From assembly GCF_000181515.1 (NCBI RefSeq), contig NZ_ABCG01000001.1, forward strand, positions 310,001-374,000: a stretch of DNA of 64,000 bases, read 5' to 3'. Under the pieces are notes generated by a model, which was not told where the DNA came from, did no database searches, and was given only the letters and a program-made list of their open reading frames with translations. Each line of letters opens with the position of its first letter. Positions within the stretch are counted from its first letter, which is position 1. The stretch is from Erythrobacter sp. SD-21 (GTDB lineage: Bacteria; Pseudomonadota; Alphaproteobacteria; Sphingomonadales; Sphingomonadaceae). This document shows positions 1 through 7,504 of this stretch, piece by piece. The position numbers and the translations under genes were made by a program.

Positions 1-220
1 TGTCGACGAAGGCGAGCTGCGTCGGGATGATCTTGGCCGAACCGGCAATGGCGGCGATCTTGTCGAGCCGCTCGTCCGGCACGGAGACCTGGCCGACATT
101 CGGCTCGATCGTGCAGAACGGATAGTTCGCAGCCTGCGCGGCCTGCGTTTCGGTCAATGCATTGAAAAGGGTGGACTTGCCGACGTTCGGCAGGCCGACG
201 ATCCCGCAACGGAAACCCAT
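1..220 (-). CDS. ychF: Redox-regulated ATPase/GTPase YchF (N-terminal part, cut by window edge)
   Basis: Only the first 73 codons are in the window; the rest runs off the left edge. The translation starts [17 protein letters not shown], which carries the P-loop (G1 motif GLPNVGKS) of the Obg/YchF family, followed by the YchF-typical region with [11 protein letters not shown]. YchF is a ribosome-associated P-loop NTPase with ATP preference that is linked to translation and oxidative-stress responses. It is the last gene of a minus-strand run rplY, pth, SDR, ychF. The ATG is at 218-220. Identity is clear from this N-terminus; nothing can be said about the C-terminal TGS domain. Confidence 0.93.
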   Translation of the reverse strand, partial: MGFRCGIVGLPNVGKSTLFNALTETQAAQAANYPFCTIEPNVGQVSVPDERLDKIAAIAGSAKIIPTQLAFVD

Positions 221-285
221 CGATTACTCCGGAAAAAATGTGTTGTGCGCGCCCTTAGCGCCGGTGCGCGCACAATGCCAGAGGA

Positions 286-1284
286 TCAGGCGTTATGAAC
301 AGCGCGCACCAGCGGGCCGAGACGGCTTTCGCCGAGCCATTCGACCTGTGTCTTCGCGCTGACTTCGTTGATGGCGATCTGGGGCTTGCTCCCGGGATGG
401 ACGGGCACCCTGAGGGGGCGGGTGCCGCTCGGCATGGCCAGGACCCGCGCCATGGCACGCGGGACATCCATCGGGTCGGCGCTCCGCCCGGACCCGTCTT
501 CCTCGCCCATCCGTGCGACCACCTGCGGATAGCCATCGAGATGGATGGCCTGCGCCCGGGCCTTGAGTTCGCCCGAATAGCGATTGCGGTTGACCCATAC
601 CTCGGTCGGATAGCCGCCGGGCTGGATCACGGTCACCCCGATACCGTGCGGGACCAACTCGTAAGCCAGCTGCTCTCCCATGGCCTCGACAGCAAATTTC
701 GTCGCCGAATAATGCCCAGAGTATGGCACGATGACGCGACCGAGCTGGCTCGAGACATGGAAGATATGCCCCTGCTTCCGCGCCCGCATATTGGGCAGGA
801 CCGCACGCACGAGTCGGTGGTAGCCAAGCACATTGGTGTCGAAGGCGAGGCGGGTGGCCTCCATGTCCTGCACTTCGACCGGCCCGGTGATGCCTACGCC
901 GGCGTTGTTGACCAGCACATCGAGACCGCGCCCGATCTCGCGCTCCGCCGCGCCAACCGCCTCCGTGACCTCATTGTCGAGCAGGACGTCGAGGCGCATC
1001 ACCCGAATGTCGAGACTATCGTCGCTGGCGAGCTGCTTGAGTTCATCGGCTTCGGGACGCGGGGTGTTGCGCATGGTGGCGAAGACAGTCGCGCCGAGGC
1101 GTGCGAAATGCTCGGCCGAAAGCCTCCCGAAGCCTGAGGAACAGCCGGTGATGAGAATCGCCTTGCCCGAAAGATCGGGGGCGGGCGCCTCCACCTTGTC
1201 TCCCTGCGCAGCGCGCGCAGTGGCGGCGATGGCGCCGGTTGCAGCAACCCCTGCAAGCAAGGTGCGACGGTCGAAATTGGGCAT
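286..1284 (-). CDS. SDR-family NAD(P)-dependent oxidoreductase with a Tat-like signal peptide
   Basis: A short-chain dehydrogenase of 332 residues. The N-terminus reads MPNFDRRTLLAGVAATG, a twin-arginine motif followed by a hydrophobic stretch and an ARAAQ cleavage-like site, so the enzyme is probably exported folded with its cofactor. The Rossmann glycine motif TGCSSGFG is near residue 50, NNAG near 130, and the catalytic YSATK is near 200, all as in classical SDRs. I chose ATG 1284 because AGGAGA lies just upstream; a GTG one codon earlier is possible. Substrate is unknown. The gene sits between pth and ychF, which are commonly neighbours in related genomes, so it may be an insertion into that run. 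Confidence 0.85.
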   Translation of the reverse strand: MPNFDRRTLLAGVAATGAIAATARAAQGDKVEAPAPDLSGKAILITGCSSGFGRLSAEHFARLGATVFATMRNTPRPEADELKQLASDDSLDIRVMRLDVLLDNEVTEAVGAAEREIGRGLDVLVNNAGVGITGPVEVQDMEATRLAFDTNVLGYHRLVRAVLPNMRARKQGHIFHVSSQLGRVIVPYSGHYSATKFAVEAMGEQLAYELVPHGIGVTVIQPGGYPTEVWVNRNRYSGELKARAQAIHLDGYPQVVARMGEEDGSGRSADPMDVPRAMARVLAMPSGTRPLRVPVHPGSKPQIAINEVSAKTQVEWLGESRLGPLVRAVHNA

Positions 1285-1317
1285 CACTGTCTCCTCTCCT
1301 GAGGAGACGTTAGCAGA

Positions 1318-1887
1318 TCATTCCTGCATTCGCAGCGCGATATCATTCATGAAGCGCACATCGTCGCCCGTGGCGAGCCATTCGGCTTCCGCGCCCATCG
1401 CGCCGAGCATGTCGGCAAGGGCGTCCATCTCGCTCTTGGCGTAATTGCCGAGCACATGGCCGGTCACACGGTCCTTGCTGCCCGGGTGCCCGATCCCGAT
1501 CCGCACGCGACGGAAATCGGGACCGAGATGCTGGTTGATCGAGCGCAGGCCGTTGTGCCCCGCAAGCCCGCCTCCACGCCGCACTTTCACCTTGAAGGGC
1601 GCAAGGTCCAGCTCGTCATGAAAGACGGTCAGGTCCTCGATGTCGAGCTTGTAGAAGCGCATTGCCTCGCCCACCGCGCGGCCGCTTTCGTTCATATAGG
1701 TTGCGGGTTTCAGGAGGACGATCTTCTCGCCCCCGATGCGGCCTTCCTGCACCCAGCCGGAGAACTTTTTCTGCACGGGGCCGAAACCGTGGATCTCGGC
1801 TAGGGCGTCGCACACCATGAAGCCGATATTATGCCGGTGCATCGCGTATTGCGGTCCGGGATTTCCAAGGCCTGTCCAGATTTGCAT
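1318..1887 (-). CDS. pth: Peptidyl-tRNA hydrolase
   Basis: Releases peptides from peptidyl-tRNA that has dropped off the ribosome, recycling tRNA. The 189-residue length matches the bacterial Pth1 family. Visible family residues are Asn9 in GLGNPG, the catalytic His19 in RHNIGF, the Asp in FHDELDL (E. coli Asp93) and the Asn in GHNGLRS. It is followed on the same strand by the SDR gene and preceded by rplY; rplY and pth are a common pair, with L25 (CTC-type) upstream. A 308-bp non-coding interval separates the two here. Confidence 0.97.
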   Translation of the reverse strand: MQIWTGLGNPGPQYAMHRHNIGFMVCDALAEIHGFGPVQKKFSGWVQEGRIGGEKIVLLKPATYMNESGRAVGEAMRFYKLDIEDLTVFHDELDLAPFKVKVRRGGGLAGHNGLRSINQHLGPDFRRVRIGIGHPGSKDRVTGHVLGNYAKSEMDALADMLGAMGAEAEWLATGDDVRFMNDIALRMQE

Positions 1888-1928
1888 GGGTGCGAGTTAG
1901 CGAATGTAGCGTGAGCGGCAAGGTCTGA

Positions 1929-2143
1929 GTTTTTTGTTTGCGCCCTCAAACGCCGGGCGCGACGCGTCCGCGTCGCTTGGCTTCGCCGCAGTAGCGGCGG
2001 CGCGCGGTCGCGCTTTGACTGCCGTGACGAGGAACCGGACCGGCGGAGGTCCGGCAAGCGCGACTGCGCGCCCGCAGCGGGTGCAGCTTGCTGCACATCT
2101 AGCGAGGACGAACCAGCGGAGGCGGGTTCGCAAAACAAAAAAC
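1929..2143. repeat. MITE-like or REP-like hairpin element with inverted terminal repeats
   Basis: The left end GTTTTTTGTTTGCG (1929-1942) is the inverse of the right end CGCAAAACAAAAAAC (2129-2143), with one extra base. Between them lie at least six perfect short dyads. Inverted ends plus internal hairpins and no coding capacity are the signature of a small non-autonomous or REP-type element, but a single copy cannot prove mobility. The right end also supplies the T-tract of the rplY terminator. Confidence 0.45.
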
Positions 2144-2172
2144 GCCGAGCTCCACGAGGGAACCCGGCGTTC
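2131..2172 (-). terminator. Rho-independent terminator of rplY
   Basis: Read on the minus strand, AACGCCGGGTTCC pairs imperfectly with the complementary arm ending CTCGGCGTT (2141-2172) and is followed directly by TTTTTTGTTTTG. It lies 24 bp beyond the rplY stop, so pth is probably transcribed mainly from its own promoter. Confidence 0.8.
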
Positions 2173-2195
2173 TTGGTGATAGGTGAGGCGAGAGC

Positions 2196-2888
2196 TTATT
2201 CGCTCTTGTCTTCCTGTTCCTGAGCGGCGTCTTCGTCTGCGCCCTGCTCGGTGGCCGGAACGTCCTGCGGATCGACGTCCTCTTCGACTTCTTCGCCTTC
2301 CGCGCCTTCGCTCTTCTTGAGCGCCGACGGAGCAACGAGGGTGGCGATGGTGAAGTCGCGGTCGGTGATCGCGCTTTCGCTGCCAGCGGGCAGCTTCACT
2401 TCGCTGATGTGGATCGAATCGCCGACTTCCTTGCCGGTGACGTCGATTTCGATCTCGCTCGGGATCTTGTCGTTTTCGCACACGAGGTCGAGTTCGTGAC
2501 GGACCACGTTCAGAACGCCGCCCTTCTTGAGGCCCGGGCTGGCTTCTTCGTTCGTGAAGACGACCGGAACCTGAACTTCGATCTTGCCGCCCTTGACCAT
2601 GCGGAAGAAGTCGACGTGCTCGGGGCGATCGTTGACGGGGTGAAGCGACACGTCCTTGGGAAGCGTCTTGATCTTCTTGCCACCCAGTTCGATCGTGACG
2701 ATCGAGTTCATGAAGTGGCCGGTGCCGAGCTGCTTGACGAGCTCCTTGGCTTCGACGTGGATCAGTATGGGTTCTTCCTTGCCGCCATAGATCACGGCGG
2801 GGACACGGCCATCACGACGCAGTGCACGGGAGGCTCCCTTGCCAGCCCGTTCGCGCGTCTCGGCCGGAAGTGTCAGAGCATCGCTCAT
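2196..2888 (-). CDS. rplY: 50S ribosomal protein L25/general stress protein Ctc
   Basis: The 230-residue protein is the long CTC form of L25, which binds 5S rRNA in the large subunit. The N-terminal beta-barrel part (about residues 5-95) carries typical L25 sequence ([20 protein letters not shown]), followed by the TL5/CTC C-terminal domain (about 100-190) and a very acidic tail rich in E and D. The length and acidic tail are normal for alphaproteobacteria. The gene is the first of the minus-strand run and ends in a strong terminator. Confidence 0.97.
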   Translation of the reverse strand: MSDALTLPAETRERAGKGASRALRRDGRVPAVIYGGKEEPILIHVEAKELVKQLGTGHFMNSIVTIELGGKKIKTLPKDVSLHPVNDRPEHVDFFRMVKGGKIEVQVPVVFTNEEASPGLKKGGVLNVVRHELDLVCENDKIPSEIEIDVTGKEVGDSIHISEVKLPAGSESAITDRDFTIATLVAPSALKKSEGAEGEEVEEDVDPQDVPATEQGADEDAAQEQEDKSE

Positions 2889-2996
2889 GTCGCTTACCTT
2901 TCGAATGCGATTGATATATTCGGTCCGCCACGCCTCCAGGGATGACCATGACGCCGAAGCGCGCGCCTATAGCGGGGCGGGGAGGAATTGCAAGGC

Positions 2997-3029
2997 AAAA
3001 GCCCCCCGCCTCGGGTAAGGCGGAGGGCT
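2997..3029 (-). terminator. Rho-independent terminator of the TraB/GumN gene
   Basis: On the minus strand AGCCCTCCGCC pairs with GGCGGGGGGC around a short loop and is followed by TTTT. It starts about 30 bp after the stop of the TraB/GumN gene. Confidence 0.8.
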
Positions 3030-3059
3030 CGTTTGCCAAACGGCGTGTGAAGCGCCTCC

Positions 3060-3995
3060 TTACTGGATGCGCGTGATCGCGATGTCCCGCTCGGCCAGAT
3101 AGTCCTGCACGCTCTTCTCGCCGGCGAGATGCCCGGCGCCTACGGCCATGAACACGGTGCCAGGAGTATCGAGACGCTCGTCGATCCAGCCCGCCCAATT
3201 CGCGTTACGGACGTAGAACAGGCGTTCCATCAGCAGCGGGTCGGTCTCGGCACCTTCCTGCAGCATGGCGGCAAGTTCATTGATATCGCCAACCTTCCAT
3301 TCCTCGATGATGCGGCCGAGCATGGCGACGCTTTCCTCGGGGTTTTCGACCGACTGGATCAGGTACGGGACCTGCTTGTTCAGCGGCAGGGAATCGAAGA
3401 TGTCGATCTGGTATTCGGCCGTTTCCAGCGCCGCGCGGCCAGTACCTTCAGGCACGGTCGCCTCGAGTACCTTTTCGACGCCGTTCTCGCCGTCAACGCC
3501 GGCCTTCTGCAAGGTGACCTGCAACACGGTGATGGCGGCGAACCAAGGCTCGAAACGATCGATTGCCTCTGCCGGAATGCCGGTCTGGGCGAGCCCGGCC
3601 TCGTATTTCGCGCGCTGCTTGTCGTTCATCAGCCCGCGCAGAGTCTGGCCTTCGGGGAGCATGGCCTTGCTCATCACCATCGGGGCGAGCGCGCTCATGC
3701 CCTCGGGCGTCATATCGACTTCGGTCACTAGCGTCTGCGAAGAGGTGATGGCATCGGCGACAAGGCCGCTGTTCCAGTCGATATCGGAGGGAAGGGCATG
3801 GACCGTCCCAAAGATGTAGATGATTGTGTCCTCGTCGGCCACTTTCCACAGTGCCGGTCCATCGCCGGTCGGCACGAAGGCAGGCTCGCTGGCCGCGACG
3901 GTTTCAGTATGGGCATAAGTGGCACAGCCCTGCAGGCCGAATGCGAGCGCAGCGGCGCAAATCGTCGTTTTCAAAAGGCGCTTTGCTTCGGTCAT
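3060..3995 (-). CDS. TraB/GumN family protein, probable lipoprotein
   Basis: A 311-residue member of the TraB/GumN (PF01963) family, an erythromycin-esterase/Tiki-related fold of unsettled function in bacteria. Family cues are GTVHALPSDI near the N-terminal strand, the repeated EVDM region and the C-terminal FMAVGAGHLAGEKSVQDYL. The N-terminus MTEAKRLLK followed by a hydrophobic stretch ends in LQGC at Cys24, a near-lipobox suggesting membrane anchoring in the periplasm. I chose the internal ATG at 3995 (GGAGAAG upstream) over an upstream start that would add 45 residues without signal-peptide character. It is divergent from glyQ. Confidence 0.85.
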   Translation of the reverse strand: MTEAKRLLKTTICAAALAFGLQGCATYAHTETVAASEPAFVPTGDGPALWKVADEDTIIYIFGTVHALPSDIDWNSGLVADAITSSQTLVTEVDMTPEGMSALAPMVMSKAMLPEGQTLRGLMNDKQRAKYEAGLAQTGIPAEAIDRFEPWFAAITVLQVTLQKAGVDGENGVEKVLEATVPEGTGRAALETAEYQIDIFDSLPLNKQVPYLIQSVENPEESVAMLGRIIEEWKVGDINELAAMLQEGAETDPLLMERLFYVRNANWAGWIDERLDTPGTVFMAVGAGHLAGEKSVQDYLAERDIAITRIQ

Positions 3996-4165
3996 AGTCT
4001 CTTCTCCTGTTTGCTGTCTTCTAGGGAACAACTTCCGCACTTGGAAACAGGTAAAGAGCCCAATGGCTTGGCGGGTGGAGAAAAGCTCGGGGACTTGGCT
4101 GCCACAGGCAAACCTGTTGCACTGCGGCATTGACCCGTTTTCACCCTTGCGCCATTGCGCGCCGC

Positions 4166-5065
4166 ATGGACCGTAATCCGCGTAAATCCTTCCAGGACAT
4201 GATCCTCGCGCTCCACGATTTCTGGAGCGCCAACGGGTGCCTTATTCTGCAGCCCTACGACATGCGTATGGGCGCAGGCACCTTCCACACCGCGACCACG
4301 CTGCGCGCGCTGGGCCCTGAGCCGTGGAACGCGGCCTTCGTGCAACCCTGCCGCCGCCCGACCGACGGCCGCTATGGCGAAAACCCGAACCGCCTCCAGC
4401 ACTATTTCCAGTACCAGGTGATCCTGAAGCCGAGCCCGGCGAACATCCAGGACCTCTACCTCGAAAGCCTGCGCGTGATCGGCATCGATCCGCTCAAGCA
4501 CGATATCCGCTTCGTGGAAGACGACTGGGAAAGCCCGACGCTGGGCGCTTGGGGCCTCGGCTGGGAAGTCTGGTGCGACGGGATGGAAGTCACCCAGTTC
4601 ACCTATTTCCAGCAGATGGGCGGCTTCGACTGCAAGCCGGTCGCGGGCGAGCTGACCTACGGTCTCGAACGCCTCGCCATGTACATCCAGGGCGTGGACA
4701 ACGTCTACGATCTGGATTTCAACGGTCAGGGCGTCACCTATGGCGATGTCTTCCTCGAGAACGAGAAGCAGATGTCGAAGTGGAACTTCGAAGTCGCCGA
4801 GACGGGTGCCCTGTTCGACCTGTTCAACAAGGCCGAGGCCGAGTGCAAGAACGCGCTCGCACACAACGTCCCTATAGCGGCGTACGAGCAGGCGGTGGAA
4901 GCCAGCCACATCTTCAACCTGCTGCAGGCCCGCGGCGTGATCAGCGTGCAGGAACGCGCCAGCTACATGGGCCGGGTGCGCGACCTCGCGCGTGGCAGCT
5001 GTGAAGCGCATATGGAAAAGGAAGCGCCCGTGTGGGCCGAGAAATATCCGGAGTGGTCGAAATGA
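4166..5065 (+). CDS. glyQ: Glycyl-tRNA synthetase alpha subunit
   Basis: Catalytic subunit of the bacterial alpha2-beta2 GlyRS. The sequence [14 protein letters not shown] followed by [17 protein letters not shown] is diagnostic; [16 protein letters not shown] and [12 protein letters not shown] are the class II motifs as seen in GlyQ. The 299 residues match the family. An in-frame ATG at 4130 would add 12 residues; I prefer ATG 4166 because the family begins close to SFQDM. It is followed 111 bp downstream by glyS, an unusually large gap for this pair that is filled by a repeat. Confidence 0.97.
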   Translation: MDRNPRKSFQDMILALHDFWSANGCLILQPYDMRMGAGTFHTATTLRALGPEPWNAAFVQPCRRPTDGRYGENPNRLQHYFQYQVILKPSPANIQDLYLESLRVIGIDPLKHDIRFVEDDWESPTLGAWGLGWEVWCDGMEVTQFTYFQQMGGFDCKPVAGELTYGLERLAMYIQGVDNVYDLDFNGQGVTYGDVFLENEKQMSKWNFEVAETGALFDLFNKAEAECKNALAHNVPIAAYEQAVEASHIFNLLQARGVISVQERASYMGRVRDLARGSCEAHMEKEAPVWAEKYPEWSK

Positions 5066-5081
5066 GCCCCATCGCACCACC

Positions 5082-5154
5082 CCCGTTCGGCCTAAGCCTG
5101 TCGAAGGCCAGCCGCAACGTTTCGCCTGCGCTTCGACAGGCTCAGCGCGAACGG
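5082..5154. repeat. Inverted repeat with GAGCCTGTCGAAG core between glyQ and glyS
   Basis: The left arm (5082-5106) and right arm (5130-5154) are inverse copies over 25 nt with three mismatches; both contain the core AGCCTGTCGAAG and end in CCCGTTCG. This sequence type is a dispersed intergenic repeat familiar from sphingomonad genomes. A related single arm is at 35785-35810 in this window. Confidence 0.75.
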
Positions 5155-5176
5155 GTGTTGGCATCGGAGGACGGCA

Positions 5177-7387
5177 ATGTCTGATTTCCTCCTCGAATTG
5201 CGCAGCGAAGATATCCCCGCTCGCATGCAGACAGGGGCCCGCGGCGAATTGGAAAAACTGTTCCGCCGCGAGATGGAAGCTGCCGGTGTTACGACGGGCG
5301 AGATCACCGTATGGTCGACCCCGCGCCGCCTTGCGCTGATCGCTCGCGACCTACCCGAAGCAACCGAAGCGGTCAGTGAAGAACTGAAAGGACCTCCGGT
5401 CGGAGCGCCGGATCAGGCGCTCGACGGGTTCTGCCGCAAGGCCGGGGTCGACAAAGGCTCTCTCGAAACACGCGAAGTTAAGGGCAGGGCGACCTACTTC
5501 GCCGTCAAGAACATTCCCGGCCGCGCGACGAAGGACCTGCTCGCCAAGGCGATCCCTGCAATCATCCGTGACTTCAGCTGGCCCAAGTCGATGCGATGGG
5601 GCGCAGCCTCGATCAGCACCGAGAGCTTGCGCTGGGTGCGCCCGCTGTCGGGCATCGTCGCGCTGCTGGGTGATGACGTGGTCGAATGCGAGGTGCATGG
5701 CGTTACCTCGGGTGCGGTTACGCTCGGCCACCGCTTCCACCATTCGGGCGACATCACCATCGGCAACGCCGACGACTATGCGATGAAGCTGCGCGCCGGT
5801 CACGTCATCGTTGACCATGAAGAGCGTCAGGACCTGATCCGCTCGGGCGCGGCCAAGGTTGCCACTGAAGTCGGTCTCAAGCTGGTCGAGGACGAAGGGC
5901 TGGTGATCGAGAATGCGGGCCTCACCGAATGGCCCGTACCGCTGCTCGGCCGCTTCGAAGAGGATTTCCTCGAGGTTCCGCCCGAGACGATCCAGCTTAC
6001 CGCACGTGTGAACCAGAAGTATTTCGTCTGTGAGAACGAGGCGGGCGAACTCGCCAACGCCTTCATCTGCACCGCCAATATCGAGGCGGAAGACGGTGGC
6101 GCCCGAGTGGTAGACGGCAACCGCAAGGTCCTTGCCGCCCGCCTGTCCGACGCGCGCTTCTTCTGGAATGTCGACCGCAAGAAGACGCTGGCCGTGCATG
6201 CCAAGGGGCTGGAGCGCATCACCTTCCACGAGAAGCTGGGCACCGTCGCCGACAAGGTGGACCGCGTGGCCAAGCTGGCTCGCTGGCTGGTCGAGGAAGG
6301 CATCGTCAAGGATGCCGACCCAGACATGGCCGAACAGGCCGCGCGCCTCGCCAAGGCCGACCTCGTCACCGAAATGGTCGGCGAGTTTCCCGAATTGCAG
6401 GGCCTGATGGGCGGCTACTACGCCCGCGCCGAAGGACTGCCCGATGCGGTGGCCGACGCAATCCGCGATCACTACAAGCCGGTCGGGCAGGACGACGAGG
6501 TGCCGACTGCTCCGGTGACTGTGGCAGTGAGCTTGGCTGACAAGCTGGATACGCTGGTCTCGTTCTTTGTCATCAAAGAGCGACCGACAGGATCGAAAGA
6601 TCCGTTTGCACTCCGTCGCGCAGCGTTGGGTGCTATCGAACTCATCCTCCAGAATAAGCTGCGGATCGAGATCGACTACGCGACTGCGAAAGCGGCAAAT
6701 CGGGTCTTCAGGCAGCATGAAAATCGCGAAGATCACGACGCTTGGTTCACCGAACAAAATAACGCTGAGCTATATCGCGCAGTACCCGATTTCTTTGTTG
6801 ACCGCCTGAAGGTTCAGCAGCGCGACGCGGGAGTTCGGCATGACCTGATCGATGCGGTTTTCGGACTCGCTGAGCGCAAGGACGAAATTGTAGGAAACCT
6901 CGCCCGCGTCCACGCACTCCAGTCTTTCATGGACACCGAAGACGGCGCCAACCTGCTCGCGGGCTACAAACGTGCCGCCAACATCCTCAAGAAGGAGGAC
7001 TGGCACGGCATCGAGGGCGAAATCGCTCGCACCGGCGAGGAAGACCCGCTCGCGCTGGTCGACGATCCCGACATGCGCGCCGTGGTCGAAGCCAAGATGG
7101 CCGAACGCCATGCGAAAGAGCTTTCCTACGCGCCCGAACCTGCCGAACAGGCACTGATGGATGCTCTTGCGACTTCGGAACCGGCGGCGGCCAAGGCCAT
7201 TGAGGCGGAAGACTTCTCTGCCGCGATGGCTGCTCTGGCAGCGCTTCGCGCACCGATCGACCGCTTCTTCGATGAAGTGACGGTAAATGCAGAGGAAGAA
7301 AACAAGCGGGCACATCGTCTCGACCTGCTTGCGCGCTTCCGTGCTGCAGTGCACAAAGTCGCCGACTTCAGCCGGATCGAAGGCTGA
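5177..7387 (+). CDS. glyS: Glycyl-tRNA synthetase beta subunit
   Basis: The 736-residue beta subunit binds tRNA(Gly) and completes the alpha2-beta2 GlyRS with glyQ. Family cues are LLELRSEDIPARMQ at the start, WPKSMRWG near 135, VNQKYFVCE near 280, the HD-like segment near 345-420 (GEFPELQGLMGGYYA) and the C-terminal anticodon-binding part (FFDEVTVNAEE). Residues 460-570 are encoded in less GC-biased codons than the rest (about 6560-6910), suggesting a recombined patch, although the protein family is continuous through it. Ends in a terminator hairpin. Confidence 0.97.
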   Translation: MSDFLLELRSEDIPARMQTGARGELEKLFRREMEAAGVTTGEITVWSTPRRLALIARDLPEATEAVSEELKGPPVGAPDQALDGFCRKAGVDKGSLETREVKGRATYFAVKNIPGRATKDLLAKAIPAIIRDFSWPKSMRWGAASISTESLRWVRPLSGIVALLGDDVVECEVHGVTSGAVTLGHRFHHSGDITIGNADDYAMKLRAGHVIVDHEERQDLIRSGAAKVATEVGLKLVEDEGLVIENAGLTEWPVPLLGRFEEDFLEVPPETIQLTARVNQKYFVCENEAGELANAFICTANIEAEDGGARVVDGNRKVLAARLSDARFFWNVDRKKTLAVHAKGLERITFHEKLGTVADKVDRVAKLARWLVEEGIVKDADPDMAEQAARLAKADLVTEMVGEFPELQGLMGGYYARAEGLPDAVADAIRDHYKPVGQDDEVPTAPVTVAVSLADKLDTLVSFFVIKERPTGSKDPFALRRAALGAIELILQNKLRIEIDYATAKAANRVFRQHENREDHDAWFTEQNNAELYRAVPDFFVDRLKVQQRDAGVRHDLIDAVFGLAERKDEIVGNLARVHALQSFMDTEDGANLLAGYKRAANILKKEDWHGIEGEIARTGEEDPLALVDDPDMRAVVEAKMAERHAKELSYAPEPAEQALMDALATSEPAAAKAIEAEDFSAAMAALAALRAPIDRFFDEVTVNAEEENKRAHRLDLLARFRAAVHKVADFSRIEG

Positions 7388-7395
7388 TTTTTTCC

Positions 7396-7419
7396 GGCGA
7401 AGTGTCAACTTCGCCTTTT
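7396..7419 (+). terminator. Rho-independent terminator of glyS
   Basis: GGCGAAGT (7396-7403) and ACTTCGCC (7408-7415) form a perfect 8-bp stem with a four-base loop, followed by TTTT, nine bases after the glyS stop. Confidence 0.85.
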
Positions 7420-7463
7420 GGCCAAAGGTCGCGGAATTCCGGGGCTGGAACACGTAAAACCGG

Positions 7464-7480
7464 GGTGACAGCCTGTCACC
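7464..7480. promoter_or_regulatory. Perfect palindrome upstream of ppdK, candidate operator
   Basis: GGTGACAGCCTGTCACC is an exact inverted repeat of 8-bp arms around one base, 24 bp before the ppdK start codon. No T-tract follows, so it is not a terminator. Position and symmetry fit a binding site for a dimeric regulator; which one is unknown. Confidence 0.5.
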
Positions 7481-7504
7481 TTTGTCAAGTTTGAAGGATT
7501 TCTT

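Larger units (their letters stand above)
1888..2195. other. Intergenic interval with hairpin-rich element between rplY and pth
   Basis: There is no credible gene in this 308-bp interval. It holds the rplY terminator (2131-2172) and a dense set of dyads: GCGACGCG/CGCGTCGC at 1959-1976, CGCCGC/GCGGCG at 1984-1999, CCGGACC/GGTCCGG at 2035-2054, CCCGC/GCGGG at 2071-2081, GTGCAGC/GCTGCAC at 2081-2096 and CGAACC/GGTTCG at 2109-2130. Open frames across it have no family resemblance and no ribosome site. Confidence 0.8.

Noticed and set aside
1934-2179. An 81-codon frame in the rplY-pth interval
   Set aside because: It runs through the hairpins and the rplY terminator and has no ribosome site or recognisable sequence.
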